From Burkholderia sp. WSM2230 (GTDB taxonomy: Bacteria; Pseudomonadota; Gammaproteobacteria; Burkholderiales; Burkholderiaceae): a stretch of 64,000 bases of DNA. Below are positions 26,972-35,707 of this stretch, piece by piece. The notes below the pieces were generated by a model, which saw only the letters and a program-made list of their open reading frames with translations, ran no database searches and was not told where the DNA came from. The stretch spans positions 248,001 through 312,000 of the forward strand of contig NZ_AXAJ01000002.1 in NCBI RefSeq assembly GCF_000472445.1. The letters run 5' to 3'. Position 1 is the stretch's first letter. Every line of letters begins with the position of its first letter. Made by a program: the position numbers and the translations under genes.

Positions 26972-26991
26972 TTTATATGCGGTCAGACCGC
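26972..26991 (-). promoter_or_regulatory. Promoter -10 and palindromic operator candidate of the aldo/keto reductase
   Basis: On the minus strand TATAAA (26972-26977) is preceded, in the spacer position, by the perfect 13-bp palindrome GCGGTCAGACCGC (26979-26991). A palindrome in the -10/-35 spacer is a common repressor site. The regulator is not identifiable. Confidence 0.45.
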
Positions 26992-27094
26992 TATGGTAGC
27001 CAATCGACGCGCCGGCTGCAGAGCGCGCCGCACAGGATGGACGAGGGCTTGCACGTCCCCTACACTTTGGCCGGTCAAGCTTAGGGAGCGTTAA

Positions 27095-27301
27095 ATGACG
27101 AAGGCGATTTCAATTGCGCTGATTGTCGGCGGCGTATTGCTGCTGTATTTCGGCGGGCAGGCTTTCAATTCGGTGAGCAGCGACGTCTCGCGCGTCTTTA
27201 CTGGCTCGCCGTCGAACAAGGCGATCATGCTGATTGTCGGCGGCGTGGTGGCCACGCTCGCAGGAATTACGGGCATCGCGTTGTCGGGGCGCAAGCGCTA
27301 G
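27095..27301 (+). CDS. DUF3185-family small membrane protein
   Basis: A 68-residue protein with two hydrophobic helices (about residues 5-22 and 43-63) and a polar link (SSDVSRVFTGSPSNKA), ending in GRKR. The pattern matches DUF3185, a family of small inner-membrane proteins with no known function. AGGGAG precedes the ATG. A promoter-like pair TGGACG (27038-27043) and TACACT (27061-27066), spaced 17 bp, lies close upstream. Confidence 0.8.
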   Translation: MTKAISIALIVGGVLLLYFGGQAFNSVSSDVSRVFTGSPSNKAIMLIVGGVVATLAGITGIALSGRKR

Positions 27302-27377
27302 GCGGTGAAGCGGCGGCGTTGCACGCTCACGCCGGTTTTGCACGAAATGCGCCGCCGCAATGCGTTAGCAGTGTGAA

Positions 27378-28139
27378 TCAGAAAGCGATTTCAGGCTTCG
27401 CTGCGGAACGCGTGCCAGGCAACGGCACATTGCTCGCGCCGTGATACGTGAACACCAGCGAGAACTTCACCTGATCACTCAGATTCTTGCCCGCGGAGTG
27501 CAGCGTATTGCAGTGGAAAAACACCACGTCCCCCGCTTTCAGTTCGGGCGATACCGCGGCGCGAATCCACGCCTGATTTTCCTCGAGGTCGGAGCGAAAG
27601 AACTTGGCCTCGTCGAAGCGCTCGCCGGTAAATGCGGTGCTGTGCGAACCCGGCACGAACCAGAGCGCGCCGTTGTCGACGGTTTCATTGCCGAGCGCGA
27701 GCCACACCGAAACGAGGTCGTCGCGCTCGAACGACCAGTAACGCACGTCGCGATGCCAGCCGGTCAGACTGCCGTACGCCGGGTGCTTGGTCATCATGCA
27801 GTTATGGTGCGCGCGCGACAGGCGCGGCTCTTCGCCGAAATACAACTCCATCCAGCCGCGAATTTCCGGCGCGGTTGCCCACTGCGCGAAACTGCGGTCG
27901 CGCCCATACGCGTCCAGTAAGCGCCGCACTGTGTGACCGCCGGGCGCGAGTTTCGAAGGCGGCGCACCGGGATATTGCAGATCCGCTTCGAACTCGATCG
28001 GCGCGGCGGCTTCCTCCAGCTGACGTTGCGCGATCTGCTTCATCTCGTCGCAACGCTCGGCCGACACGAGGCCTGGCACGACGACAAAGCCCTGCTCACG
28101 TAGCGTGTGGATCTGCTCTTTCTTCGAATGGAGTGACAT
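27378..28139 (-). CDS. Phytanoyl-CoA dioxygenase (PhyH) family protein
   Basis: A 253-residue non-haem Fe(II)/2-oxoglutarate-dependent oxygenase. The metal triad is visible as His-x-Asp in GWHRDVRYW and the distal His in CNTLHSAGKN, and the 2-oxoglutarate-binding Arg/Ser region follows (LSDQVKFSLVFTYHG). GALWFVPGSHS is typical of PhyH proteins. Substrate unknown; bacterial members hydroxylate fatty acids, ectoine or secondary metabolites. A TACAAT on the minus strand (28173-28178) would give a short leader of about 27 nt. Confidence 0.87.
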   Translation of the reverse strand: MSLHSKKEQIHTLREQGFVVVPGLVSAERCDEMKQIAQRQLEEAAAPIEFEADLQYPGAPPSKLAPGGHTVRRLLDAYGRDRSFAQWATAPEIRGWMELYFGEEPRLSRAHHNCMMTKHPAYGSLTGWHRDVRYWSFERDDLVSVWLALGNETVDNGALWFVPGSHSTAFTGERFDEAKFFRSDLEENQAWIRAAVSPELKAGDVVFFHCNTLHSAGKNLSDQVKFSLVFTYHGASNVPLPGTRSAAKPEIAF

Positions 28140-28647
28140 GGTGTTCCGTGACCGTCGACTAACCGATGCTCGATTGTAAAACGGGCGCGATCATACCGCC
28201 TGCTGTTTCGCCGTCGCATCTCGCCCCGGATTTGATGCAAGTGCCCAAGCCGCGCACTAATTGCAGGCGGCACGCGGCTTGCTAACGCACGCCGGCTGTG
28301 CAGCGGCGCACGAGAATCGGCTGCGAGAACAACCACGCGCCAGGCACGCGCTCGGGCCGCGCACACTGCGCGGGTCCGTGATAACCCGTATTCGCAGGGT
28401 AAAAACCGACTTTCTGACGTCATCACTCCCGTGTAGCCTGCACGCATGTTGATCGCTATTCCCGCCTGCTTTTGCGTGTCAGGGGCTCTGGAGCCCGAAG
28501 GCGCCGCCCACCCCGGCGTTTTGCATCGCGCAGTTCTCCACTCAGTTTCGGGCTCCCGCGTCGTCCGTCGCGAGACCGCCATTGGCACACTTGGTGCTGC
28601 TGCTGGCGCACATTTCATCGCGCGACACGCTGCCCACCTGTAAAGCC
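28140..28647. other. Intergenic region, 508 bp
   Basis: Contains the probable promoter of the minus-strand PhyH gene at its left end (TACAAT on the minus strand, 28173-28178). Short open frames in the rest lack ribosome-binding sites and overlap each other; I see no supportable gene. Confidence 0.4.
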
Positions 28648-29019
28648 ATGCATACTCTTCTGAGCACACGTTTTACCCGCGCCGCCCTGAAAGCGGCCCG
28701 TCCGGCGCGCCGTCATGTCGTGCGCGCGCTGCGTCATCACGCCACGCGCACGCGTGCCCTCGGCGAACAATGGCGTGATGCGAAAGCGGTCGACGGCATT
28801 CGCACCTGGTTCAACTCATTCTTCTCTGCTTTGCGTATGCGCGGCGGTTCACGCCGCTTTTCGCTACGCACGCTGCTGCGTAAGCCGACGCCGTTGCGTC
28901 TGACGACGCCTCCGCGCGCGCCCGTCGCAGCGCGGTCGCAAAGCGCGAGCCGCCGTCCGCGTCGCATGTCGACGAACGGCAGCACCGGCTGGTTTGCGTT
29001 CGCATTCGCGACGCGTTAA
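28648..29019 (+). CDS. Possible small, highly basic protein (uncertain gene)
   Basis: A possible 123-residue product starting MHTLLSTRFTRAALKAARPARR. It is extremely rich in Arg with Ala, Thr and Ser, few acidic residues and no recognised domain. No good Shine-Dalgarno is visible at 28648. The third-position GC is high, as in real genes here, and both neighbours are far away, so a gene is possible. A spurious frame in GC-rich DNA is the alternative; Arg richness is what a random frame would give. Confidence 0.35.
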   Translation: MHTLLSTRFTRAALKAARPARRHVVRALRHHATRTRALGEQWRDAKAVDGIRTWFNSFFSALRMRGGSRRFSLRTLLRKPTPLRLTTPPRAPVAARSQSASRRPRRMSTNGSTGWFAFAFATR

Positions 29020-29066
29020 GAGGCGCCACTGGTTGCATTACGACGCTGCGCCTGCATGGCGCGGCT

Positions 29067-29117
29067 CGTCGTGGCGTATCGTGTCGTCGTGGCGTATCGT
29101 GTCGTCGTGGTGTGGCG
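29067..29117. repeat. 18-bp tandem repeat, 2.8 copies
   Basis: The unit CGTCGTGGCGTATCGTGT occurs at 29067-29084 and 29085-29102 without change, followed by a partial, diverged third copy to about 29117. It is intergenic, downstream of the uncertain basic-protein frame. Confidence 0.8.
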
Positions 29118-29192
29118 GGCCGCGTCGATGGCGGGCCGTGTCTATTCGACATAGCAATGCGCGAAGCGCATCAAGGCAAAGAGACGCAATAA

Positions 29193-29229
29193 AAACGGCC
29201 CGATCAGCGATAAGCCGATCGAGCCGTTT
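29193..29229 (-). terminator. Second, distal terminator downstream of metK
   Basis: AAACGGC-C-CGATC (29193-29205 region) pairs with GATCG-A-GCCGTTT (29217-29229), one internal mismatch. On the minus strand the stem is followed by TTTTTATTG, as expected for a Rho-independent terminator of metK, about 60 nt beyond the first one. Confidence 0.7.
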
Positions 29230-29255
29230 CGGTCAGACTGACCATCTCACTTCAT

Positions 29256-29288
29256 AAACCCCGCCGCGCGCGAGCCGGCGGGGTTTTT
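29256..29288. terminator. Terminator immediately after metK
   Basis: AAACCCCGCCG (29256-29266) pairs with CGGCGGGGTTT (29276-29286), an 11-bp perfect stem with T-run on the plus strand. It begins directly beyond the metK stop codon and can act in both directions. Confidence 0.85.
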
Positions 29289-29289
29289 G

Positions 29290-30480
29290 TCAATCCGCCA
29301 ACGCGGCGACCGGCTCCGTGCCGGCGGCTTCCGCGAGCGCCAGCGCCTTGTCCGTGGCTTCCCACGTGAATTCCGGCTCTTCGCGGCCGAAGTGACCGTA
29401 AGCTGCGCTCTTCTCGTAGACCGGACGCAGCAGGTCGAGCATCTGGATGATGCCCTTCGGACGCAGATCGAAGTGCTCCTGCACGAGACGCGTAATGGTC
29501 GCGTCCGACACGCGGCCCGTGCCGAACGTGTTGACCATGACCGAGGTCGGCTGCGCGACGCCGATTGCGTACGACACCTGAATCAGGCAGCGCGAAGCGA
29601 GGCCGGCGGCCACGATGTTCTTCGCGACATAGCGGCCGGCGTATGCAGCCGAACGGTCGACCTTCGACGGATCCTTGCCCGAGAACGCGCCGCCGCCGTG
29701 CGGTGCGGCGCCGCCATACGTATCGACGATAATCTTGCGGCCCGTCAAACCGCAATCGCCTTGCGGGCCGCCGATCACGAACCGGCCGGTCGGGTTCACG
29801 AGGAACTTGATGTCGCCCTTGATGAGATCAGCCGGCAGCGTCGGCTTGATGACTTCTTCGATCACCGCTTCGCGCAGCGTGCCCAGATCGATGTCCGGCG
29901 AATGCTGCGTGGAGAGCACCACGGTGTCGATGGAATGCGGCTTGCCGTCCACATAACGCACGGTGACCTGCGACTTCGCGTCCGGACGCAGCCAGGGCAG
30001 GCGGCCGTCGCGGCGCAGATTCGCCTGGCGCTCGACCAGACGATGCGACAGGTGGATCGGCAGCGGCATCAGTTCCGGCGTTTCCTCGCACGCGTAGCCG
30101 AACATCAGACCCTGGTCGCCCGCGCCCTGATCGAGGTTGTTGTCGTGCGCGCGGTCCACGCCCTGCGCGATGTCCGGCGACTGCTTGTCATACGCGACGA
30201 GCACGGCGCAGCCGCGGTAGTCGATGCCGTAGTCGGTGTTGTCGTAGCCGATGCGCTTGATCGTGTTGCGCGCGATCTGAATGTAATCGACATTCGCGGT
30301 CGTGGTGATTTCACCCGCGAGGACCACCAGCCCGGTGTTGCACAGCGTTTCCGCTGCGACACGCGAGTATTTGTCCTGCGACAGGATGGCGTCGAGAATC
30401 GCGTCCGAAATCTGGTCCGCGACTTTGTCGGGATGGCCTTCAGAAACGGATTCGGAGGTGAAGAGATAGTCGTTTGCCAC
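29290..30480 (-). CDS. metK: S-adenosylmethionine synthetase
   Basis: A 396-residue enzyme making SAM from methionine and ATP. All signature segments are present: [24 protein letters not shown] at the N-terminus, the catalytic-loop region [35 protein letters not shown] with the P-loop-like [16 protein letters not shown]. The conserved start is GTG at 30480 (VANDYLF in frame), preceded by GGAG. The expression signals are notable: a consensus minus-strand TATAAT at 30646-30651 and a 160-nt structured leader in which eight bases can pair with the Shine-Dalgarno. Two terminators follow. Confidence 0.97.
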   Translation of the reverse strand: MANDYLFTSESVSEGHPDKVADQISDAILDAILSQDKYSRVAAETLCNTGLVVLAGEITTTANVDYIQIARNTIKRIGYDNTDYGIDYRGCAVLVAYDKQSPDIAQGVDRAHDNNLDQGAGDQGLMFGYACEETPELMPLPIHLSHRLVERQANLRRDGRLPWLRPDAKSQVTVRYVDGKPHSIDTVVLSTQHSPDIDLGTLREAVIEEVIKPTLPADLIKGDIKFLVNPTGRFVIGGPQGDCGLTGRKIIVDTYGGAAPHGGGAFSGKDPSKVDRSAAYAGRYVAKNIVAAGLASRCLIQVSYAIGVAQPTSVMVNTFGTGRVSDATITRLVQEHFDLRPKGIIQMLDLLRPVYEKSAAYGHFGREEPEFTWEATDKALALAEAAGTEPVAALAD

Positions 30481-30483
30481 GTT

Positions 30484-30642
30484 GCAGACTCCTGTTTTGT
30501 GGTTACGGTTGATATTCACGTAGCCAGCTTCGGGAGTCTGAAGCGGCGACGCTTTAGCGGATTACCTTACCGGCCGGTGCGAATCACATGGATCGCACCG
30601 CCTGGCTTCGCCCCGCAAGTTGTCTATTAACTCGGCGAAGCC
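30484..30642 (-). promoter_or_regulatory. Structured metK leader with Shine-Dalgarno sequestering helix
   Basis: Reading the minus strand from the presumed start near 30640: hairpin 1 pairs GGCTTCGCC with GGCGAAGCC (30604-30612 and 30634-30642); hairpin 2 pairs CGGTGCGA with TCGCACCG (30575-30582 and 30593-30600); then CAGACTCC (30533-30540) is complementary to GGAGTCTG (30485-30492), which holds the metK Shine-Dalgarno. A competing GCTTC/GAAGC hairpin would hide CAGACTCC in its loop. This is the layout of a cis-regulatory RNA controlling translation. It does not resemble a SAM or SAH riboswitch that I can recognise. Confidence 0.5.
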
Positions 30643-30645
30643 CTT

Positions 30646-30651
30646 ATTATA
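30646..30651 (-). promoter_or_regulatory. metK -10 element
   Basis: A consensus TATAAT on the minus strand 166 nt upstream of the metK GTG. Upstream a CTGTGA/TGTGAC word lies at 16-17 bp in the -35 position. Confidence 0.65.
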
Positions 30652-30753
30652 GCGACTTCCAATGATTGTCACAGAGTGATCACGAGTGCGGTATTACGTC
30701 AACTTCTCTGCTTTCCTGAACCGCGTCACGCGAAATGCCTTCCCGGAGGCCGC

Positions 30754-31638
30754 ATGCTGAGCCGCTTCGGCCCCCGGCTCGCGATCGGCTTGCTGAAACT
30801 GTTTGCCCTGTTGCCGTATGGTTTCGTCGCCCGTCTCGGCGACGGACTCGGCTGGCTGCTTTATCAGATTCCGAGCCGGCGCAAGCGCATCGTCCACACG
30901 AACCTCAAGCTGTGCTTTCCTCAATGGAGCGACGAGCGCCGCGAGGAAGTTGCGCAAAAGCATTTTCGCCACGCGATCCGCAGCTATCTCGAACGCAGCG
31001 TGCAATGGTTCGGTTCGGCGAAAAAGCTCGAGAAGCTGATCCAGGTGGACAGCGCAATCGACTTGACCGACCCGAACCTGCCGCCCACGCTCTTTCTCGG
31101 CTTTCACTTCGTGGGCATCGAGGCGGGCTCGATCTTTCTCAATTACTCGCTCAAGCGGCAATGCGGCTCGCTTTATCAGCCGATGTCCAACCCGGAAGTC
31201 GAGGAAGTTGCCAAGGCGGCGCGCGCGCGTTTTGGCGCGGACATGGCGAGCCGCGCCGACAGCGCGCGCATCGTGCTGCGCTGGCTGCGCGAGCGCAAGC
31301 CGGTCATGTTGGGTGCCGACATGGACTATGGCGCACGCAATTCTACGTTTGTGCCGTTCTTCGGCGTGCCCACTTGTACGCTGACCGCCGTCGGCCGTCT
31401 GGCGAAAGTCGGGCACGCGCAGGTGGTGCCGTTCATCGGCGAAGTGCTGCCCAACTACAAGGGTTATCGCCTGAAAGTGTTCAAACCGTGGGACAACTAC
31501 CCGACCGGCGACGACGACGCCGACGCGCGGCGCATGAACGCGTTCCTTGAAGAACAGATTCCGTCGATGCCCGAGCAGTACTACTGGGTCCACAAGCGTT
31601 TCAAGACCCGGCCGCCGGGCGAGCCGGGCGTTTATTGA
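30754..31638 (+). CDS. Lipid A biosynthesis acyltransferase, LpxL/HtrB type
   Basis: A 294-residue inner-membrane acyltransferase adding a secondary fatty acid to Kdo-lipid A. It has an N-terminal hydrophobic helix (about residues 9-25) and the catalytic HX4E motif with His118 and Glu123 (FHFVGIEAG). Downstream, the LGADMDYGARNSTFVPFFG segment matches the family. The ATG at 30754 has a CGGAGG site 5 nt away; the in-frame upstream extension is not conserved. It is divergent from metK and starts a run toward dapF (111-bp gap). Confidence 0.9.
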   Translation: MLSRFGPRLAIGLLKLFALLPYGFVARLGDGLGWLLYQIPSRRKRIVHTNLKLCFPQWSDERREEVAQKHFRHAIRSYLERSVQWFGSAKKLEKLIQVDSAIDLTDPNLPPTLFLGFHFVGIEAGSIFLNYSLKRQCGSLYQPMSNPEVEEVAKAARARFGADMASRADSARIVLRWLRERKPVMLGADMDYGARNSTFVPFFGVPTCTLTAVGRLAKVGHAQVVPFIGEVLPNYKGYRLKVFKPWDNYPTGDDDADARRMNAFLEEQIPSMPEQYYWVHKRFKTRPPGEPGVY

Positions 31639-31737
31639 ACAAGGCCGGCAAGGCATGGCCTCGCCGCCTCGTCAGAACTGCAAACCAACCGGGCGCGGAA
31701 ATACAGCGCCGTTCGGCTCACTGGCGGGCGCGTCACT

Positions 31738-31743
31738 TACAAT
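31738..31743 (+). promoter_or_regulatory. -10 element placed for a leaderless dapF transcript
   Basis: TACAAT ends at 31743, and the dapF ATG begins at 31750, exactly where transcription from this -10 would be expected to start. No Shine-Dalgarno lies between. The -35 region is poor. Confidence 0.5.
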
Positions 31744-31749
31744 AGCGTG

Positions 31750-32613
31750 ATGAAACTGAAATTCACCAAAATGCATGGGGCGGGTAACGACTTCGTCGTG
31801 CTCGACGGCTACACGCAACCCGTCAACCTGACGCCGGCGCAGGTGCGCGCGCTCGCGGACCGCCATTTCGGCGTCGGGGCCGACCAGTTGCTGCTGGTTG
31901 AAAAGCCCACGGTCGAAGGCGTCGATTTCAGATATCGCATCTTCAATTGCGACGGTGGCGAAGTCGAGCATTGCGGCAACGGCGCGCGCTGCTTCGTGAA
32001 GTTCGTGCGCGACAGCGGCCTGACCGATCAGCGCAGCGTGCGCGTGCAAGTGCAGAAAGGCACCATCACGCTGACCATGCAGGAAAACGGCGAAGTGCTG
32101 GTCGACATGGGCACACCCGTGTTCGAGCCGGAACGCGTGCCGTTCGCGACCAAGGGTCTCGAAGGACGTCGCGAAGGCGCGGACACGCTTTGGCCGCTCG
32201 ACGTGAACGGCACCACGCGCTGGATTTCGGTCGTGTCGATGGGCAATCCGCACGCGGTGCAGGTGGTGGATGACGTGGAAGCGTTTCCTGTGCTCGTCGA
32301 AGGCCCGGTGATCGAGCGCCACGCGCGCTTTCCGCAGCGGGTGAACGCGGGCTTCATGCAGATTGTGGGCCGCAGCGAGATCAGGCTGCGCGTCTATGAG
32401 CGCGGCGCCGGCGAAACGCTGGCGTGCGGCACGGGCGCATGCGCGGCAGTGGCCGCGGGCATTCGCCGCGGGCTGCTCGACGCGCCGGTGCTCGTTCATA
32501 CGCATGGCGGCAAGCTCACCATTTCGTGGGACAGCAATAAGGAAAGCGAACCGCTCCTGATGGCCGGCCCGGCCACCACCGTTTTCCAGGGCGAGATCGA
32601 GCTGGCCGATTGA
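31750..32613 (+). CDS. dapF: Diaminopimelate epimerase
   Basis: A 287-residue PLP-independent epimerase converting LL- to meso-diaminopimelate for lysine and peptidoglycan. The two catalytic thiols are Cys75 (EHCGNGAR) and Cys226 (LACGTGAC). The N-terminus [20 protein letters not shown] fits the family, so I chose ATG 31750; an adjacent GTG at 31747 is possible. No ribosome-binding site precedes it and a TACAAT sits 6 nt upstream, suggesting leaderless initiation. The dapF-DUF484-xerC order is the one found in enterics. Confidence 0.96.
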   Translation: MKLKFTKMHGAGNDFVVLDGYTQPVNLTPAQVRALADRHFGVGADQLLLVEKPTVEGVDFRYRIFNCDGGEVEHCGNGARCFVKFVRDSGLTDQRSVRVQVQKGTITLTMQENGEVLVDMGTPVFEPERVPFATKGLEGRREGADTLWPLDVNGTTRWISVVSMGNPHAVQVVDDVEAFPVLVEGPVIERHARFPQRVNAGFMQIVGRSEIRLRVYERGAGETLACGTGACAAVAAGIRRGLLDAPVLVHTHGGKLTISWDSNKESEPLLMAGPATTVFQGEIELAD

Positions 32614-32707
32614 ACGTGGGCCGCTCAATCGTCCCTGCACGATTCATTAACTCATTGATCGACGCGTCGCATGAAGGCGTCGTCCCCGTAGTTCTTTAGC
32701 CGAAACC

Positions 32708-33427
32708 ATGAACGATCGCGAAGTCGCCGAATATCTGCTCGCCAACCCCGAATTCTTCGCCGAACACGCGGAAGTGCTCGCGACCATCCGGCTCGCGAAC
32801 CCGCACGGCAAGGCCGCGGTGTCGCTGCAGGAGCGGCAGATGGAAATGCTGCGCGACAAGAACAAGCATCTCGAACGCCGTCTCGCCGAACTGCTGCGTT
32901 ACGGCCACGAGAACGACAGCATCGCGTCCAAGTTCAACCGCTGGACCATCCGCGTGATGGCCGAGCGTGATCCGTACGCGCTGCCGCGCACCATCGCGAA
33001 CGGCCTGCGCGAGATTTTTGACGTGCCGCAAGCGGCACTGCGCGTCTGGGACGTCGCCGAACAATACGCTCAGGCGGATTTCGCGCGCCACGTCGGCGAA
33101 GAAGTGCGAATCTTCGCGAACAGCCTCACGGCGCCTTACTGCGGCGCCAACACCGGCTTCGAGGCGGCGCAGTGGCTCGTGCCGGCTACCGCAGGAGCCG
33201 ACGAAAACCCGGCGGGCGGCGCTGCCCCCGAGCCGGCGCACGCGACTGAGTCGATTGCGCTGCTCGCTTTGCGCGCCCCCGAAGCCAACGAGGAAGTACC
33301 GGTTTTCGGCCTGCTGGTGATGGGCTCCGCGGACGCCCGCCGCTTCCACGACGGTATGGCGACGGACTTCCTCACGCAGATCGGTGCGCTTGCGAGCGCC
33401 GCGCTGAGCCGTCTGCTGCCGCGCTGA
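32708..33427 (+). CDS. DUF484 family protein (YigA-like)
   Basis: A 239-residue cytoplasmic protein with the DUF484 N-terminal segment VAEYLLANPEFFAEHAEVLATIRLANPHGKAAVSLQERQ, a likely coiled coil at about residues 45-65 and a GAF-like C-terminal half. The family's role is unknown, but it lies between dapF and xerC in many proteobacteria, as here. A Gly/Ala/Pro-rich loop at about residues 158-178 interrupts the C-terminal domain. It is 64 nt from xerC. Confidence 0.9.
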   Translation: MNDREVAEYLLANPEFFAEHAEVLATIRLANPHGKAAVSLQERQMEMLRDKNKHLERRLAELLRYGHENDSIASKFNRWTIRVMAERDPYALPRTIANGLREIFDVPQAALRVWDVAEQYAQADFARHVGEEVRIFANSLTAPYCGANTGFEAAQWLVPATAGADENPAGGAAPEPAHATESIALLALRAPEANEEVPVFGLLVMGSADARRFHDGMATDFLTQIGALASAALSRLLPR

Positions 33428-33491
33428 GCCGGCGAGCGCATTCGTCAGCCCTCAGCCGCCCGCTACCGTCAGCCAGCCAACACCGCCCATC

Positions 33492-34415
33492 GTGACCGAA
33501 ACCGACTTCATCGCCGCTTATCTGTCGAATCTCGAGCACGAGCGGCGGCTGTCGGCGCACACGTTGCGCGGCTACACGCATGAACTCGACGAGTTGCGGC
33601 TGCTGGCGAAAGGCCGGCCGCTCGAAAACCTCACCGCCGTTGATATTCGCGGCGCCGTAGCGCGCGCGCACGCGGGCGGACTCACGGCGCGCTCGATCAG
33701 CCACCGCCTGTCCGCATGGCGCGCGTTTTACCGCTGGCTCGCGGGCCGCGTCGATCTGCCGGCCAATCCCGTCGCCACCGTGCGCGCGCCGAAGCGGCCC
33801 AAGACGTTGCCCAAGGCGCTGTCCGTCGATGACGCGAACCGCCTGATGGAAAGTCCGCCGGCCGCATCGGCTGAAGGTTTGCGCGATCACGCGATGCTCG
33901 AGCTGTTCTACTCGTCGGGGCTGCGCCTTGCTGAACTGGTCGGTCTGGATGTGCGTTTCGCCGACGTCGACGGCTACCGCTCGGCCGGCTGGCTGAAGCT
34001 CGATTCCGCGGAAGTGGAAGTGCTCGGCAAGGGCAACCGGCGCCGCATCGTGCCGGTCGGCAGCAAGGCGCTCGACGCGCTGAACGCCTGGCTCGCCGTA
34101 CGCGAGCAGATGGTCAAGCACGACCCGCATCCGCTGTTTCTGTCGGCGCGCGGCAATCGCCTGTCGCCAAACGTGGTGCGCGAGCGCGTGAAGCGGGCGG
34201 CGCTGGTCGCCGGCATTCCCGCGAACGTGCATCCGCATGTGCTGCGGCATTCGTTTGCTACGCACGTGCTGCAGTCGAGCGGCGACCTGCGCGCCGTACA
34301 GGAATTGCTCGGCCACGCGAGCATCACGGCGACGCAGGTGTACACCGGGCTCGACTTCCAGCATCTCGCGCGGGTCTACGATCAGGCGCATCCGCGCGCC
34401 AAAAAACGCGACTGA
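33492..34415 (+). CDS. xerC: Site-specific tyrosine recombinase XerC
   Basis: A 307-residue recombinase that with XerD resolves chromosome dimers at dif. The complete catalytic set is visible: Arg145 (SSGLRLAELVGL), Lys180 (GKGNRRR), His249 and Arg252 (HVLRHSFATHVL), His275 (LLGHASI) and nucleophile Tyr284 (TQVYTGLDF). The N-terminal SAM-like core-binding domain begins ETDFIAAYLSNLEHERRLS. Start is GTG at 33492. Context dapF-DUF484-xerC supports XerC rather than XerD. Confidence 0.95.
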   Translation: MTETDFIAAYLSNLEHERRLSAHTLRGYTHELDELRLLAKGRPLENLTAVDIRGAVARAHAGGLTARSISHRLSAWRAFYRWLAGRVDLPANPVATVRAPKRPKTLPKALSVDDANRLMESPPAASAEGLRDHAMLELFYSSGLRLAELVGLDVRFADVDGYRSAGWLKLDSAEVEVLGKGNRRRIVPVGSKALDALNAWLAVREQMVKHDPHPLFLSARGNRLSPNVVRERVKRAALVAGIPANVHPHVLRHSFATHVLQSSGDLRAVQELLGHASITATQVYTGLDFQHLARVYDQAHPRAKKRD

Positions 34416-34504
34416 CGCCGCTTGTCGGCTCACCAGTCACGGCCTTGCTTCATCCGCCGCGCGCGCAGTCGGCCGCGCGGCCCCTTGCTCCCGCTGACAC
34501 CCTC

Positions 34505-35707
34505 ATGAATACCGTTACGCTCAAACCGTCGAAAGAAAAATCGCTGCTGCGCCGCCACCCGTGGGTCTATGCGAACGCAATCGACCGCATCGACGGCCAT
34601 CCCACGCCCGGCGCGACGGTGCTGGTGCGCGCTCACGACGGCCGGTTTCTCGCGCGCGCCGCCTACAGCCCGCACTCGCAGATCCGCGCGCGCGTGTGGA
34701 GCTTCGACGAAGCCGAGCCGATCGACCATGCTTTTTTCAAGCGCCGCGTGCAGCGCGCACTCGCGCATCGTCAAACGATGGTGCGCGACACCGGCGCCGT
34801 GCGGCTGATTTTCGGCGAAGCGGATGGCCTGCCGGGCCTGATCGTGGATCACTACGTCGCTGAGGACGAAGGTCAGCGCAGCCAGCTCGTCTGCCAGTTC
34901 ATGGCGGCGGGCGTCGAGGCGTGGAAGGACGCGATCGTCGCCGCGCTCGTCGCCGCGACAGGTTGTCCGAACGTCTACGAGCGCTCGGACGTGTCGATTC
35001 GTCAGAAGGAAGGCCTCGAGCAGATCACCGGCGTGCTGGCGGGCGAGCCGCCGTCGGAAACGTTGATCGCAAGTGAAAACGGCGTGCGCTACCACGTCGA
35101 CATCCGCAACGGCCACAAGACGGGCTTTTACGTCGACCAGCGCGACAACCGTCTGCTGGTGCAGCAGTTCGCGCAGGATCGCGAGGTGCTGAACTGCTTC
35201 TGCTACACCGGCGGCTTCTCGCTGGCGGCGCTCAAAGGCGGCGCGAAGCGGGTCGTTTCAATCGATTCGTCCGGCGAGGCTTTGGCCCTCGCGCAGCAGA
35301 ACGTGGCGGCCAACGGCTTTGACGCAGAGCGCGCGACCTGGCTCGACGCGGACGCCTTCAAGACGCTGCGTCGCCTGTACGACGAAGGCGAGCGTTTCGA
35401 TCTGATCGTGCTCGATCCGCCGAAATTCGCGCCCTCGCGTGAACACGTGGACCGCGCGTCACGCGCCTACAAGGACATCAACCTGACCGGGTTCAAGCTG
35501 CTGCGCCCGGGCGGCCTGCTTTTCACGTATTCGTGCTCCGGCGCCATCGATCCCGAACTGTTCCAGAAAATCGTGGCCAGCGCCGCCGCGGACGCGCGCG
35601 TCGATGCGCGAATTCTCAAGCGGCTGGGCGCGGGCGTGGATCACCCGTTGCTGACAGCCTTTCCGGAAGGCGAATACCTGAAGGGCCTGCTGTTGCAAAT
35701 CGCCTGA
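34505..35707 (+). CDS. rlmI: 23S rRNA m5C1962 methyltransferase RlmI-like
   Basis: A 400-residue SAM-dependent rRNA methyltransferase. An N-terminal PUA domain (LKPSKEKSLLRRHPWVYANAI, about residues 4-75) is followed by the EEHUD domain and the Rossmann methyltransferase with motif I NCFCYTGGFSLAALKGG and motif IV VLDPPKFAPSREHVD, plus SCSGAID with the catalytic Cys. The start at 34505 is the first before the conserved PUA segment. It should methylate C1962 of 23S rRNA, as E. coli RlmI does. Confidence 0.9.
   Translation: MNTVTLKPSKEKSLLRRHPWVYANAIDRIDGHPTPGATVLVRAHDGRFLARAAYSPHSQIRARVWSFDEAEPIDHAFFKRRVQRALAHRQTMVRDTGAVRLIFGEADGLPGLIVDHYVAEDEGQRSQLVCQFMAAGVEAWKDAIVAALVAATGCPNVYERSDVSIRQKEGLEQITGVLAGEPPSETLIASENGVRYHVDIRNGHKTGFYVDQRDNRLLVQQFAQDREVLNCFCYTGGFSLAALKGGAKRVVSIDSSGEALALAQQNVAANGFDAERATWLDADAFKTLRRLYDEGERFDLIVLDPPKFAPSREHVDRASRAYKDINLTGFKLLRPGGLLFTYSCSGAIDPELFQKIVASAAADARVDARILKRLGAGVDHPLLTAFPEGEYLKGLLLQIA

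Noticed and set aside
28446..28643. Short plus-strand frame before the Arg-rich frame
   Set aside because: No ribosome-binding site, overlaps another equally open frame, and no family features.
30484..30642. Known SAM or SAH riboswitch before metK
   Set aside because: The leader is structured, but I could not match the conserved cores of the SAM or SAH classes; kept as an unclassified leader.
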